A DNA stretch of 64,000 nucleotides from Isoetes taiwanensis (taxonomy: Eukaryota; Streptophyta; Lycopodiopsida; Isoetales; Isoetaceae), in the NCBI GenBank assembly GCA_021234155.1, contig JAJEKV010000072.1, forward strand, positions 3,248,299 through 3,312,298, read 5' to 3'. The notes under the pieces are model-generated. The model saw only the letters and a list, made by a program, of their open reading frames with translations. It ran no database searches and had not been told where the DNA came from. A program made the translations under genes and the position numbers. Each line of letters opens with the position of its first letter. The stretch's first letter is position 1. Positions 1 through 8,539 of the stretch are shown here, piece by piece.

Positions 1-228
1 TGCTCCTTTCCAATAGCAAATTAATGCGTCCGCGAGGTCCATTTCGTATATCCGGTTGTTTACGGCATGTCAACATCCATTGCCTGTCTTTGCGTTTTAA
101 CTGCGCTCGGACATATCGAAGCATAGCCTTTTATCGCTATCCAACAATTGGTCTGCGCAATGCCAAAGAATATTGATGAGAGGGCACCAGCTTACGTCTT
201 TTTGGTGAATGGTCGGCACTGCCGGACA
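1..228. other. Window edge without a defined gene
   Basis: No complete gene is visible. The direct repeat GCCGGACATT occurs twice around 221-250, spanning the stop codon of the neighbouring minus-strand reading frame. Minus-strand translation between about 10 and 110 gives a coding-like basic stretch without stops, so the minus-strand gene at 229-3975 may have a further exon here or beyond the edge, but I cannot place a splice site. Confidence 0.3.
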
Positions 229-1275
229 TTAGGGGGCCGCCGGACATTCCACGTACTCAAAATTAGGAATCGGCTTGTCCAGTTGCTTGGTTATTATTGG
301 CATTAAGGAGTCCATGTTCTTGTTCAGTGCTTCAAGCTTTTTGAAAGTTGGATCTAGTTTTGCCTGTGCCTTCTCAGTCTTCTCTATCAGTGCCCGGGTC
401 TCCTGCAGCCTCTCTTCGAAACTTTTCCGATCCGGGCCGTCTAGTATCTCGATCCATCCGGGTGAGAGATCCGTTCCCTGTGTTATATTAATATCCGGCA
501 TGTCGGAACCTTGCTCTTCACCTTGCTCAAGCCCATCACCTTCCTCTTCTTTGTCAGGCCTTGCCATTTTCTCAAGAATCTCGAAGAAAGATCTAAGGAA
601 ACGGCAAACCTTGTCATCATACTCAAAAGCAATACTCCATTTTCCTTGCATCAAAGCTACCCCTTGAGGCGCTTTACCGAGAAGAAATCCAAAATGCAAC
701 CTTCTAATGGAACCCGGCTCCTTCACTATGTAATAGACATAAGAGGTTTTGCTTGGCTCTTGAGGGCCGAAGTCGCCTTCCATAGCTGCCCATGAGAACT
801 TGGGTTTACCTGTAAATAACTCCAAATATTTTCTTTTTGTTTTCATATCTACCTCCTCGTCACCAGTAATCGGATATTTTGGAAGAGGAGTGCTTTTCGG
901 TGCTTTAGTGACTTGAGTCAGTCGTAGCTCTAAGTTAAGCTTACACTTCTGTTTATTGTCACATGGCTGACATAATACTGGAATTCTTTTATATTTTTTT
1001 TTGCTCTCCCATCCTTGTTCTTCATAAGCCCCTAGGGAAACATGGGAGCTACCTTGTATCTGGCTCAGACTATACAAACAGTTTGGCAAATGTGCCGATC
1101 TGAGGAACATGACTATGTGGTACACTTTTGCCTGTGTCATGCCTGCAACTCTGCTAAAAAAATTTGTGTATTTTTTGACATCCCACAGCGTCGTAAAACA
1201 ACGCATATCAACAAAAATCAATGTGGCATTTTCTGACACCGGTGCAGACACAAGGATACCAGTTTTTGTGACGTG
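229..1275 (-). pseudogene. C-terminal part of transposon-like minus-strand gene, beyond an in-frame TAG
   Basis: This 340-codon-plus frame lies immediately downstream of, and in the same frame as, the 276-aa frame at 1276-2106. Only a TAG at 1276-1278 separates them, so the two are best read as one ancestral coding region of about 600 codons with a nonsense mutation (CAG to TAG would explain it). The product is hydrophilic and I recognise no domain. It has a CxxC-type pair (CQPC) near residue 95, an acidic stretch with repeated Glu near residues 235-250 and a helical, probably coiled-coil tail rich in Glu, Lys and Leu from about residue 280. The apparent start at 1251 is a GTG and is probably not a real start. 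It ends with TAA at 229-231. Programmed readthrough is possible in a mobile element, but simple decay is likelier. Confidence 0.5.
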
Positions 1276-2106
1276 CTACACGGTGTTTTGCTTCTCTTTC
1301 ATTTTATTGGCCTCTTCTGGCCTCATTATAGCAATAATAGCTTCCAAAAAAACTGTTGGAAGATTACCTTGAACTGCCTCTTTATTATAGTTCGCTTTAA
1401 CATACTCGAAATCCGTGTCTGCTATATCCAGGAGTCGTTGTTCAAGCTCTGGAAAACATGAAGCCAACTCTTCAAAATTATTGTATAGCTTCTCTGAAAC
1501 AGAATTGGCATATGATAACACTTCACGACGCATGAGTGAAAGTGTTCTGATGTCTAGAGCCCTCTGACTGCAATTAAAACGCCCTGTATATCCTTGCTGC
1601 ACTTTCAAGAAAACTTTGCCCTGCAAGATTTCGTCCATCAATTGGCTTACCTCAGCATTGTTCATTCCTCGTAGGTTTCGTAAGAATGTCTTGTTGAAAA
1701 ATTCCTTTGAAGGTTTCTCTGGTAATTCCCCCTGATCATCATTTAGCTTTCGATTTGCCCATTTGTTGACAACTTCTACGAGTTTAGACCATGAAGATTC
1801 TTGCATAAATAGGAACTGCTTCTCATCCTTAAGTTCCTTAACCTTCAAAGTTGTGGTAGCCACCTCGACAAAATCCTGCATAGAAGTGCTGGTTAGGATC
1901 GCGACGGCAATTTTACTGAACAAAAACCCAGAAAAACATACCTTCCAGGCGGATGTCACTGCAGTTCCTGTTGGGCCTTGTGGAGGACATCCGAATGCCT
2001 TGTGCTGGTTTCTTAGTTGTTGGAGCTTTTCAATGAGGGGTTCTTTGTATACTGTCGTTGCACTGTATAGAAATCTGAATGTATTCCTTGTTGGAGAGGT
2101 TACCAT
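1276..2106 (-). CDS. Middle part of transposon-like minus-strand gene, function unknown
   Basis: A 276-aa open frame of helical, charged sequence with no family I recognise. A convincing candidate intron lies inside it at 1941-1876 on the minus strand: donor AAG/GTATGT and acceptor TTCTATGCAG/G, 66 nt and phase 0, so the frame stays open with or without splicing. With splicing, residues of the form VCFSGF...STSMQ are removed. The upstream end is in a different frame from the ParB-like segment at 2030-2276 and the two overlap by about 75 nt, which implies an indel or an unrecognised splice near 2040-2105. The ATG at 2104-2106 is therefore not trusted as a start. It continues downstream past the TAG at 1276-1278. 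Confidence 0.5.
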   Translation of the reverse strand: MVTSPTRNTFRFLYSATTVYKEPLIEKLQQLRNQHKAFGCPPQGPTGTAVTSAWKVCFSGFLFSKIAVAILTSTSMQDFVEVATTTLKVKELKDEKQFLFMQESSWSKLVEVVNKWANRKLNDDQGELPEKPSKEFFNKTFLRNLRGMNNAEVSQLMDEILQGKVFLKVQQGYTGRFNCSQRALDIRTLSLMRREVLSYANSVSEKLYNNFEELASCFPELEQRLLDIADTDFEYVKANYNKEAVQGNLPTVFLEAIIAIMRPEEANKMKEKQNTV

Positions 2107-2276
2107 TTAACACACGACTTCTTCTTTTTGCATATGCTTTCGCAAATTCCAGCCTTTGTTCGACATTGCCCATGCAAGTGCATAAAAACTGTGCAGCAAA
2201 AATGCTGTGATTACCAGAAATAATAAAGAATTTCTTGTTTGACAGTTCTTCTGGGCGCGACCAAGTGACTAATTTC
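2030..2276 (-). pseudogene. ParB/sulfiredoxin-like segment of the minus-strand gene
   Basis: Reading the minus strand from a candidate acceptor TGTAG/G at 2277 gives an open stretch of about 80 codons containing WSRPEEL, then KKFFIISGNHSIFAAQ. The pattern of four hydrophobic residues, small residue, Gly, Asn/Gln, His, then Ala-Ala is the conserved loop-helix of the ParB/Srx superfamily (compare GNHR or GQHR motifs). The preceding exon ends with a segment (HVQTLVKSF...KVLMPADVVPFDP) that has the form of the superfamily's first half, which supports one split domain. The phases of this stretch and of the donor I prefer at 2433/2432 do not agree, so a splice site is misplaced or an indel has occurred. 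The call rests on motif shape only. Nuclease or nucleotide-binding activity cannot be inferred. Confidence 0.4.
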
Positions 2277-2313
2277 CTACATGGACAGCAATATCAGAGG
2301 TAATTAATCAGAG

Positions 2314-3669
2314 GTACACTAGCTAGTGCAAGAAGTTGTTCATGAAGATCGCGACCGCGATCCGGTTGAGCATATTCATATATAACCAATATATCAAGAG
2401 AGAAATGAATATGATGTAACTGATCTTGTTACTGGATCGAATGGAACGACATCGGCAGGCATAAGAACCTTCGTTGGGTATTTCTTGAAGCTCTTTACCA
2501 GGGTCTGGACATGGTCATTTGACTGGACTCTATGTGTCATATTTGCGGGAGCTGGCTCACAATCGAAAATACTGACCCTCTGGAACCAGTTTATACTCAT
2601 TGGGTAATATCTTTTGAACTCCTCGAGCTTAGAGGCTGTCTCCTGAGCGAGTTTCTTTTCTTCATCTGGATTAAACTTTAAATCTTCTGGCATTCCGGGT
2701 TCAGTTCTCCAGGTCAACAAATGGCTAGTAGCTGTTGGTTTGGTGGACGAGGAAGGAGTAGAAGGTGTCGAAGGTTGTGCACTCTCATCCGTGCTCTGCT
2801 TTGGAAGCTTTATCTTGAATGGCCTGATCTTCTTTGCTGGCTGTTCTTCTACTGCCTCAGAGTCTCTGGCGGGAGCTGGCAAAAGCATGACGGGAGCTGT
2901 AGGGTCGACTACTGCAGAACAACCAACATTTGCTGAGGGGATAGCCTCCATGGGCACTACAATATCCTTTGGAGTAGATGGTTCGCCAATAGCCTGCAGA
3001 GGGGCCACGGATCTCTTCTTTGCAACAACTCTGAGCCGGTTGGTGTCCATTCTTGAAGGTAGTTTGTTGTCCTTAGTAGCCTTCAAAGCAGCAGAAGGAG
3101 GTTTCTTATCACCTGAAAGACCCTTTCTGCACATACTAAATTCAACAAGTATATCCCTGTTGCACTTTATACCCGACAAACTCAAGGAATCATATGATGG
3201 CAATATCCATCCAAATCCCTTTGCACTGGTGGGCATCCCCTTGCCGCTTGCCGGTTTGTTGACTTTACTCGCAATCATAATCGAGGGATCATAATTCTGC
3301 CATCGCAAAACGTACTCAACAAACTGCAGCTGATGAGTATCTTTCACGCTGCAAATTATTGCATCCTGTACATTGTTTTTGGTACCTTCCCACATAGCGA
3401 TAACTATACCTAGTTGCTCGAAATCTTCTGGACCCTTGCCATTCCTGAAGAACAAACACAAGTCCTTTCGGCGGTCTCCAGCTACACGAGGTTTGGCCTG
3501 CGAAATTTCCAGACACCACTTCTGGCTTTTATCAGGTGTTACAATTCTGATCGGTTCTACATTGGGCCCGCGGAAAAGTTCTAGTGCTGCAATAGAAATT
3601 GAACACAGGTTAGATACACTAGTTATTGGCAGAAGTTGTTCATAAAGATCGCGGCCGCGATCCGGTTGA
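2314..3669. repeat. Pair of 56-bp direct repeats exactly 1300 bp apart, each with a palindrome
   Basis: Positions 2314-2369 and 3614-3669 share about 85-90 percent identity by eye over 56 bp, including TTGTTCATRAAGATCGCG and CGATCCGGTTGA. Each carries one GATCGCG-NN-CGCGATC-type palindrome (2347-2362 and 3647-3662). Both fall where I infer introns of the minus-strand gene, so the repeat looks like an intron-borne cis element rather than coding sequence. Confidence 0.7.
2433..3586 (-). CDS. Second exon of minus-strand transposon-like gene
   Basis: The exon is inferred from the acceptor TTTCTATTGCAG/CA at 3587 and a donor candidate CCA/GTAACAAG at 2433/2432. It encodes about 385 residues: an N-terminal globular part beginning ALELFRGPNVEPIRI, a central low-complexity basic and Pro/Ser/Thr-rich linker (KKIRPFKIKLPKQ, then runs of STPSTPSSST), and a C-terminal part with HVQTLVKSFKKY...ADVVPFDP that matches the first half of a ParB-like domain. 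The 28-nt first exon joins it in phase. The open frame extends upstream to 3716 only by reading through intron sequence and a palindrome, so the ATG at 3714-3716 is rejected as the start. No TE family name can be given. Confidence 0.55.
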
Positions 3670-3866
3670 CCAGTAGCTACGTAAGAACTAAGGCGCAAAG
3701 GGCATTCTCTCACCATTGTGCTGGCAAGAAACGCGGCCGCGTTCTTTACGAACAGTGTGTATTACATTGTATATAGAATGGTCACCACTATCGCGGCCGC
3801 GATTGTTGTGAGCACTACCTTCCAAAAAAGAGGAAAGATCGTGGTCGCAACTATCGCGGTCACGAT
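3647..3866. repeat. Intron-1 cluster of GC palindromes
   Basis: Four sites occur in 220 bp: GATCGCGGCCGCGATC (3647-3662), AACGCGGCCGCGTT (3730-3743), ATCGCGGCCGCGAT (3790-3803) and an imperfect composite at 3837-3866 in which GATCGTGGTCGC faces GCGGTCACGATC. Three contain the 8-bp NotI core. The surrounding DNA is AT-rich, so the cluster is conspicuous. Repeated short palindromes near transposon ends often bind a self-encoded protein (the TNPA sites of CACTA elements are the classical case), but that role here is inference. Confidence 0.65.
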
Positions 3867-3947
3867 CCTGTCGACCATCTAGCTATCCTAAAAAGATATA
3901 GTAGCAGCTATGATGATAGCTATGCTAAACAAAATCGCGGAAATTAC

Positions 3948-3975
3948 CTTCTCTGAGGGCAGCGGCACGAGACAT
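3948..3975 (-). CDS. First coding exon of the minus-strand gene
   Basis: An ATG at 3973-3975 begins MSRAAALRE and runs 28 nt to a strong donor AGAAG/GTAATTT. The exon ends in phase 1 and the acceptor at 3587 supplies the two missing bases, giving MSRAAALREALELFRG without interruption. The in-phase join, the consensus splice sites and a TATA box about 90 bp upstream support this start. The 361-nt intron between (3587-3947) contains four of the palindromic sites. Confidence 0.6.
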
Positions 3976-4064
3976 GATGGCGAGCGAAAAGCTTGATGGC
4001 GCTCGAATTTTCGCGAGGGCGCAAGTCGGCAGAATCGCGTGGTGATCAGAAAAAAATGCTTCTC

Positions 4065-4072
4065 TTTTTATA
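4065..4072 (-). promoter_or_regulatory. TATA box for the minus-strand gene
   Basis: The minus strand reads CCCTATAAAAAGAG, a canonical plant TATA element, about 90 bp upstream of the ATG at 3975. This predicts transcription starting near 4030-4040. Immediately upstream lies a short direct repeat of the form ATGAC(A/G)GGCGGC around 4097-4132. Confidence 0.55.
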
Positions 4073-4655
4073 GGGTTCGCCCTTATGGCCGGGGCATTTA
4101 TGACAGGCGGCGTCATTATGACGGGCGGCATATTCCCCATTCATCCAAACAGCCATGCCCACTTTGAGAACGTACGGGACAGTGATACGTGAGAATTTGT
4201 GAGAGGGTGACTGCAGGGCACGTGGAAAGGACAGCAAATCACCCACGGCATGTCAGTTTAAATTGGATAGGGACAGTGACAATAGGGCACAAAAAAGTCC
4301 CGTCCGAAGGACATCGTTTTCAAATTCAAATGCAATTCTTGAAGTGGAAAGACCCTCCAAGACTTTCATTGTAGCATGGGAAGGAGTCTCTCGAGGCGCC
4401 GGAGTGAAATTGAAGGCGCTGTGGTGGATTACAATGGCGCTCGGCTGAATTTCAAGGCATCTAAGCATATTTTACGTTGTAGAATTCAGTGAAGGCCAAA
4501 GACAGGCAAGTTCATTCATTAAAATGTGTTTTCAATTAAATCTACCGCTTGCACCCCTTCTTTGTGTCTAGTAAATCAAATCCCGTTCTAATTTGGGAAT
4601 ATAGATTGCCTCTCTGAACAATTCGTAAGATGTTCCTGTTTTTAGACGTTGATGT

Positions 4656-4953
4656 CATTCATCTTCCTCTGATACAGGTCATCCTTATGGCACATCTAGT
4701 AGTCATCAGGATCGCGAACGCGATCTTGCCCAACATATTCTAGACTAAGGTACCCTATGATGCTCTCCCATAAAGTTACCCATAAATGCTCTCTCATAAC
4801 TTGCCTTATTGATTCATCTTCCTCTCCCACAGGTCATCCTTACGGCATAGCTACTACTCGTCCGGATCGCGAAGACGATCTTGCGCAGCATAATCAGGTA
4901 CGTATAATCTAGACTAAGGTACCTGCTTGCTCTAGCAGATCGCGGCCGCGATC
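4656..4953 (+). promoter_or_regulatory. Tandem leader repeats with palindromes upstream of the plus-strand gene
   Basis: Two diverged copies of a roughly 100-bp unit lie at 4656-4754 and 4811-4923. Each runs ATTCATCTTCCTCT, an acceptor-like ACAGGTCATCCTTA, an ATCGCGAA-type palindrome (4710-4725 and the imperfect 4865-4880) and TCTAGACTAAGGTACC. A third, perfect palindrome GATCGCGGCCGCGATC follows at 4938-4953 inside a longer near-palindrome with TAGCAG and CTGCTA flanks (4934-4959). The region between the divergent genes (about 3976-5079) therefore looks like a shared control region. The repeated pyrimidine-AG sites could also be duplicated 5' splice leaders. Confidence 0.5.
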
Positions 4954-5079
4954 CTGCTAACCACTGATCCATGCTCGAAGGTGGTTTGCCTGTGGCTTAT
5001 GCTTTAGACGATAAGAAAGTGCTCAATGACATCGCGGTGGCGTTTTCTCTAAGCACTAACGTCATTTGTGCTTGCAGAC

Positions 5080-5619
5080 ATGGCTGGCTCGAAGTCCATA
5101 CTATTCCATGGAGTCAAAGTGGGCGAGGGAAAAGTACATACCTTCGACAAACACCACAACTTGCCCTTGCCGAAAGATAGCGTAGTAGTGTCTATGGAAG
5201 TTATTCTCGACGGAAGCATTGGTTTGCCATTTCTTGAACCGGAATTTACAACACTCGCGGATTCTTTAGGGAGTTTTATTTTGTGGCCAGCACAGTGGAT
5301 AGCTACCCTTACGCAAGAACCTGAAATATCCACACCGCCAACACAGATTAAAAAAATTGATTGGCAGGGGTTGCAAGCACAGGAAAGCCCTTCCGTGGAT
5401 AACTGTCGAGGCATTTCAAGGGACGAGCTAGTAGAGAAAAGTTGCACACTCTTGCATGACTGCTGCAACACGCCGTATGCCCTTGGCATGATCATCTTCA
5501 TCGACCCTAATCAGGCAGTCGGTGACATGAGATTGGGAGAAGACTACTTGGCAGCAACCATTATGAAGACATTCCCTATGCCAGATAGGCCGACCATGCG
5601 ATGCCAAGCATGTCTTTGA
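5080..5619 (+). CDS. DUF8039-like N-terminal domain of plus-strand transposon gene
   Basis: The frame opens at ATG 5080, two bases after a strong acceptor (TTTGTGCTTGCAG), so an upstream non-coding or short coding exon is likely. The 180 residues contain PLPKDSVVVSMEVILDG and SLGSFILWPAQWI, the layout of the domain called DUF8039 that accompanies plant En/Spm-type and related transposase proteins (a VVVSV-like strand, a short loop, then a G-x-F/Y-x-x-WP motif). The frame stops at TGA 5617-5619, but the same frame reopens directly afterwards, so this TGA may be a nonsense change. The family assignment is from memory of the motif, not a search. Confidence 0.5.
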   Translation: MAGSKSILFHGVKVGEGKVHTFDKHHNLPLPKDSVVVSMEVILDGSIGLPFLEPEFTTLADSLGSFILWPAQWIATLTQEPEISTPPTQIKKIDWQGLQAQESPSVDNCRGISRDELVEKSCTLLHDCCNTPYALGMIIFIDPNQAVGDMRLGEDYLAATIMKTFPMPDRPTMRCQACL

Positions 5620-5829
5620 AATGCCACGGTTACCGCGACGATGAGGTGGCCGATTGCTTTGGTGTTAGTAGACAATGTTGCTGTGTCAACACTCATAAAG
5701 ACTGCGAAACAGACAGTCATTGAAGCAGAACCCTATGCCATGCAAATTGAGCCTGAAAAGGCACCAAAGAGGATGTACAGAATGGTGAACCGGACTCCAC
5801 GTTCACCGAGGCGGGCCACTAAAGTTTGA
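5620..5829 (+). pseudogene. Continuation after TGA, basic tail
   Basis: The reading frame of the DUF8039-like segment continues for about 70 codons after the TGA at 5617, with a Lys/Arg-rich end (RTPRSPRRATK) before TGA at 5827. The sequence from about 5830 to 6060 has stops in every frame and connects to the DUF7869-like part, so either an intron or decay separates the two domains. Confidence 0.3.
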
Positions 5830-6047
5830 GAGAAAAATCACGGCGGCTTCCATTCTAGACTTTAAATCTTCGGCTTTCTTTGCATGCGAAGATCTTTCGC
5901 ATAAACTTCTCAACGGCCCGAGATTGCGTGTATCGCGTGGGTTCTATTGGAACTTGCGAGCTTCGACGGGGACCACATTTGTTTTCAACATGTATGATGT
6001 CCGTTCGAGAGAATAACTTTGGTCCGTAAGCCGATGCTAAATAATAA

Positions 6048-7804
6048 GCGGTATGCTTGAAAGCTTGGCATAGAGCCTATGGTATTCCAATGTCCACATT
6101 CTATAAGTGGCATGGAGACTTTTCCTTGCTGGTCCGCGAGTTCTTTGAGCATGGTAACACTGCTCGAAAAGCCGAGGCCTCACACTCTCGTAGGAAAGGC
6201 CATACTCTCTATGTACATAGATGAGAATGCAGAGACGATGCCCCACAGATCAAAAATCACTACTGAAGGGGTGAGAGAGAATGTGAAGAGGCTCCCCTCT
6301 GTCCTAACTAAAAAAGTCAGTCTTCAAGAGATGGACGCCAATGTGATGGAGATGACGGGCAAGCACGTCTCTCATTCTTCCTTCTCACGTGGGTGGAAGC
6401 AAAATCACGCAAAGGTTGCAATAGCAAAGAGGATAGCTTTCTCCAAGTGCAATACCTGTATTGTAATAAAAGAGAAAATGGCTAAGACCAGAGATTCAAG
6501 GGAGAGAAGAGAATTGCAGATGGAAAGGAAGGAACACATGACAGCCCAGATCTCTTGTAGGAGCTTGTACTGGTCATGGAGAGCTTTGTCCCGTCGATCA
6601 CCAGACCAGGCGCTCACTATCATACATGATAAGATGGACCAAAACAAGACTATGATTCCAAGACTGGAGAATTTAGCCAAATCGGTATGGAGAGGTGAAC
6701 GCTTGAAAGTTAGCGTGACTGGTGCATTGATGCATGGCCATGGCACAGGTGCCTTAGGACATTCCTCACTTGATCTTTGGAAGGATGATTCAAATTTTCA
6801 TGTTGGTTCCTTGAATCATGCTATCAAAACACTGGAGGACACTTTCAAAGACAATTGGGGCTATTTGAGAGAAGAAGCTCGACCTGAGGGCATGTGGGGA
6901 ACCACACTCCTCAACAGTGCGGGGTTGAGGACAAAAAAAAAACAATTGCACTAGGGTGGACTTTGTAGCACCTCCTAAGCAACCAGCGCACCTTAAGAGG
7001 TTACCTAGGCGGCTCTATTTGCAGCTAGACAACTGCGCGGGGCAGAACAAGAACAGATATCTCTTCTCTTATCTATCCTATCTTGTGTGGTTGGGTGTTT
7101 TTGATCAAATACAGGTTGGCTTCATGATGGTAGGCCACACTCATGATGACATTGATGCGCTCTTCGGTAACTATTCAACGTTAATGCGCAGGTCGGATGC
7201 TCTAACTATTCCAGAACTAATGCAACTCTTCCGAGAATGTAGCACAAAGGCACCGACACCATACCTTGTTACCGAGGTTCCCGATTGGAAGGGTTTCGTA
7301 AAAGGATACATTCCTGATAAGAAGGACCGTTTGGTTGGTCACTTGGAGCCCTTACTGTTTAAGTTCTGCATTAATGATGGGTGGCCAGTAATGTATTACA
7401 AGATGAGACCTGGTCATAGAGAATGGTTGCCAGAAAAGGGTATTCGGATGTGGAAAGCAGATGACACTGGTTTGCCAAAGATACCGATTGGCTCGCCCAA
7501 GACCGTCAAGCCATATGCATGCCTCAAGGACATAGGAGCATTGAGGTCGTCCATTGCGAAGTACATGATGCATTGGGCTAATATCTCCAGGGCTGGTGTG
7601 AACTCGTGGTCCAATACCTACATGAACGAGGTCATGGACTACTGGTGCGAAGTGATGCATGTGCTAGGTGAAGTACCCCCGGGCAATGCAGAAATTCAGA
7701 ACTTCTGGCCTCAAACAAGGCAAGTTGTGCTTGAAGAGCCTCAATCTATTCAGGTCGATCGATATGACGCTCCAGCTGGTGTCAATTATTGGTGTAGATT
7801 GTAG
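6048..7804 (+). pseudogene. DUF7869-like (DDE-like) transposase-type domain, two frameshifts
   Basis: Three frames are needed to read it. First, frame 3 at 6048-6210 gives AYGIPMSTFYKWHGDF and a stretch typical of the region before DUF7869. Second, frame 1 at about 6215-6953 gives a conserved Cys pair in FSKCNTC, then HDKMDQNKTMIPRL. Third, frame 2 from about 6940 to the TAG at 7802 gives RRLYLQLDNCAGQNKNR and VGHTHDDIDALFGNY. Asp in LQLDNC and the HDDID box are the hallmark residues of DUF7869, which I regard as an RNase H-like, probably DDE/D-type catalytic fold. The second shift falls in an A10 run at 6931-6942 and could be a sequencing error. The first lies near 6205-6215. The spacing of the recognisable motifs fits a full-length domain of about 550 residues. 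Confidence 0.6.
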
Positions 7805-8501
7805 CGCCATTATTGAGCTTGTACAAGTATCACGTACACGTACAAGTATAACACATAATTTGTATGGATATGTGTATGTTAGTGACCTCATGTACCTTGG
7901 GCTCGAATACTAGGTGAAAGTATTGGTGCTTGAGCAAATTACGTGTGGTTAAAATTCTCAAAATTGCGTTATTCTTTCCAATTAATGAAATCATGCTTTT
8001 AAGCAAGGTATTCCTTATCAAGTAATTTATGCATGTTATCAATGTAGCAAGCAACAAAAATCCAAGGTGATTCTGGGATACCAGTTTTTGCTCAAGCGTG
8101 TAGCTGAACTTACTAGAGAGTCTCTTCTTACATCTAATTATCGGATGCCTTTCAGATTTTTGCGAGTCCTTCATAACATACTTGACGGTTCTGCAGATAA
8201 CACAAAGTTTAAAGATGAATGTTGAGCCATTATTGGAACACAGTCTTGCCAACTATTCACCCTTGATAAGTTAATCTTTAAGTTTGTGCAGGTCAATATA
8301 CAATTCCTCTTAGCTTGTTCATTCTATGTGGTTATAAGTTGTTCTTGTTAACTGGGATTGAAAGTTTTGCAGCTTCAAGCCATTTTATGCACAAGGCTCC
8401 ATTCAGAACGTTGCATGTGTACTCCTTCAGGACGAGATCGGACTCAACACTGCCCTATTGCTGCTAGAGAAAGGCAAGAGAAAGGCAAGCAAAATTTCCA
8501 T
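7805..8501. other. AT-rich spacer with no supported gene
   Basis: A 140-codon minus-strand open frame (7830-8252) has no recognisable features and an AT-driven composition, so it is not called. Around 8360-8500 the sequence becomes less AT-rich and ends in the polypurine tract described next; it may be the 3' untranslated end of an older LTR retrotransposon. Confidence 0.4.
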
Positions 8502-8539
8502 AAGTGGGGGGGTCATGTTGCAAAAAATTGCCCAATAGG
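8502..8539 (+). mobile_element. Possible polypurine tract and LTR start of an older retrotransposon
   Basis: AAGTGGGGGGG at 8502-8512 followed by TC and ATGTTGCAAAAAATTGCCC has the look of a polypurine tract abutting a 3' LTR that begins TGTTGC. Only about 25 bp of this supposed LTR remain before the younger element starts at 8540. Its continuation would be at 18665, after the younger element. The rest of the older element was not found, so this is tentative. Confidence 0.3.

Noticed and set aside
3587-3716. ATG at 3716 as the start of the 440-codon frame
   Set aside because: The stretch from 3716 to 3587 contains a GC palindrome and a duplicated non-coding block and ends in a strong splice acceptor; a 28-nt upstream exon joins in phase.
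7830-8252. 140-codon minus-strand open frame
   Set aside because: No motif, AT-biased composition, no splice or promoter context; a chance frame.
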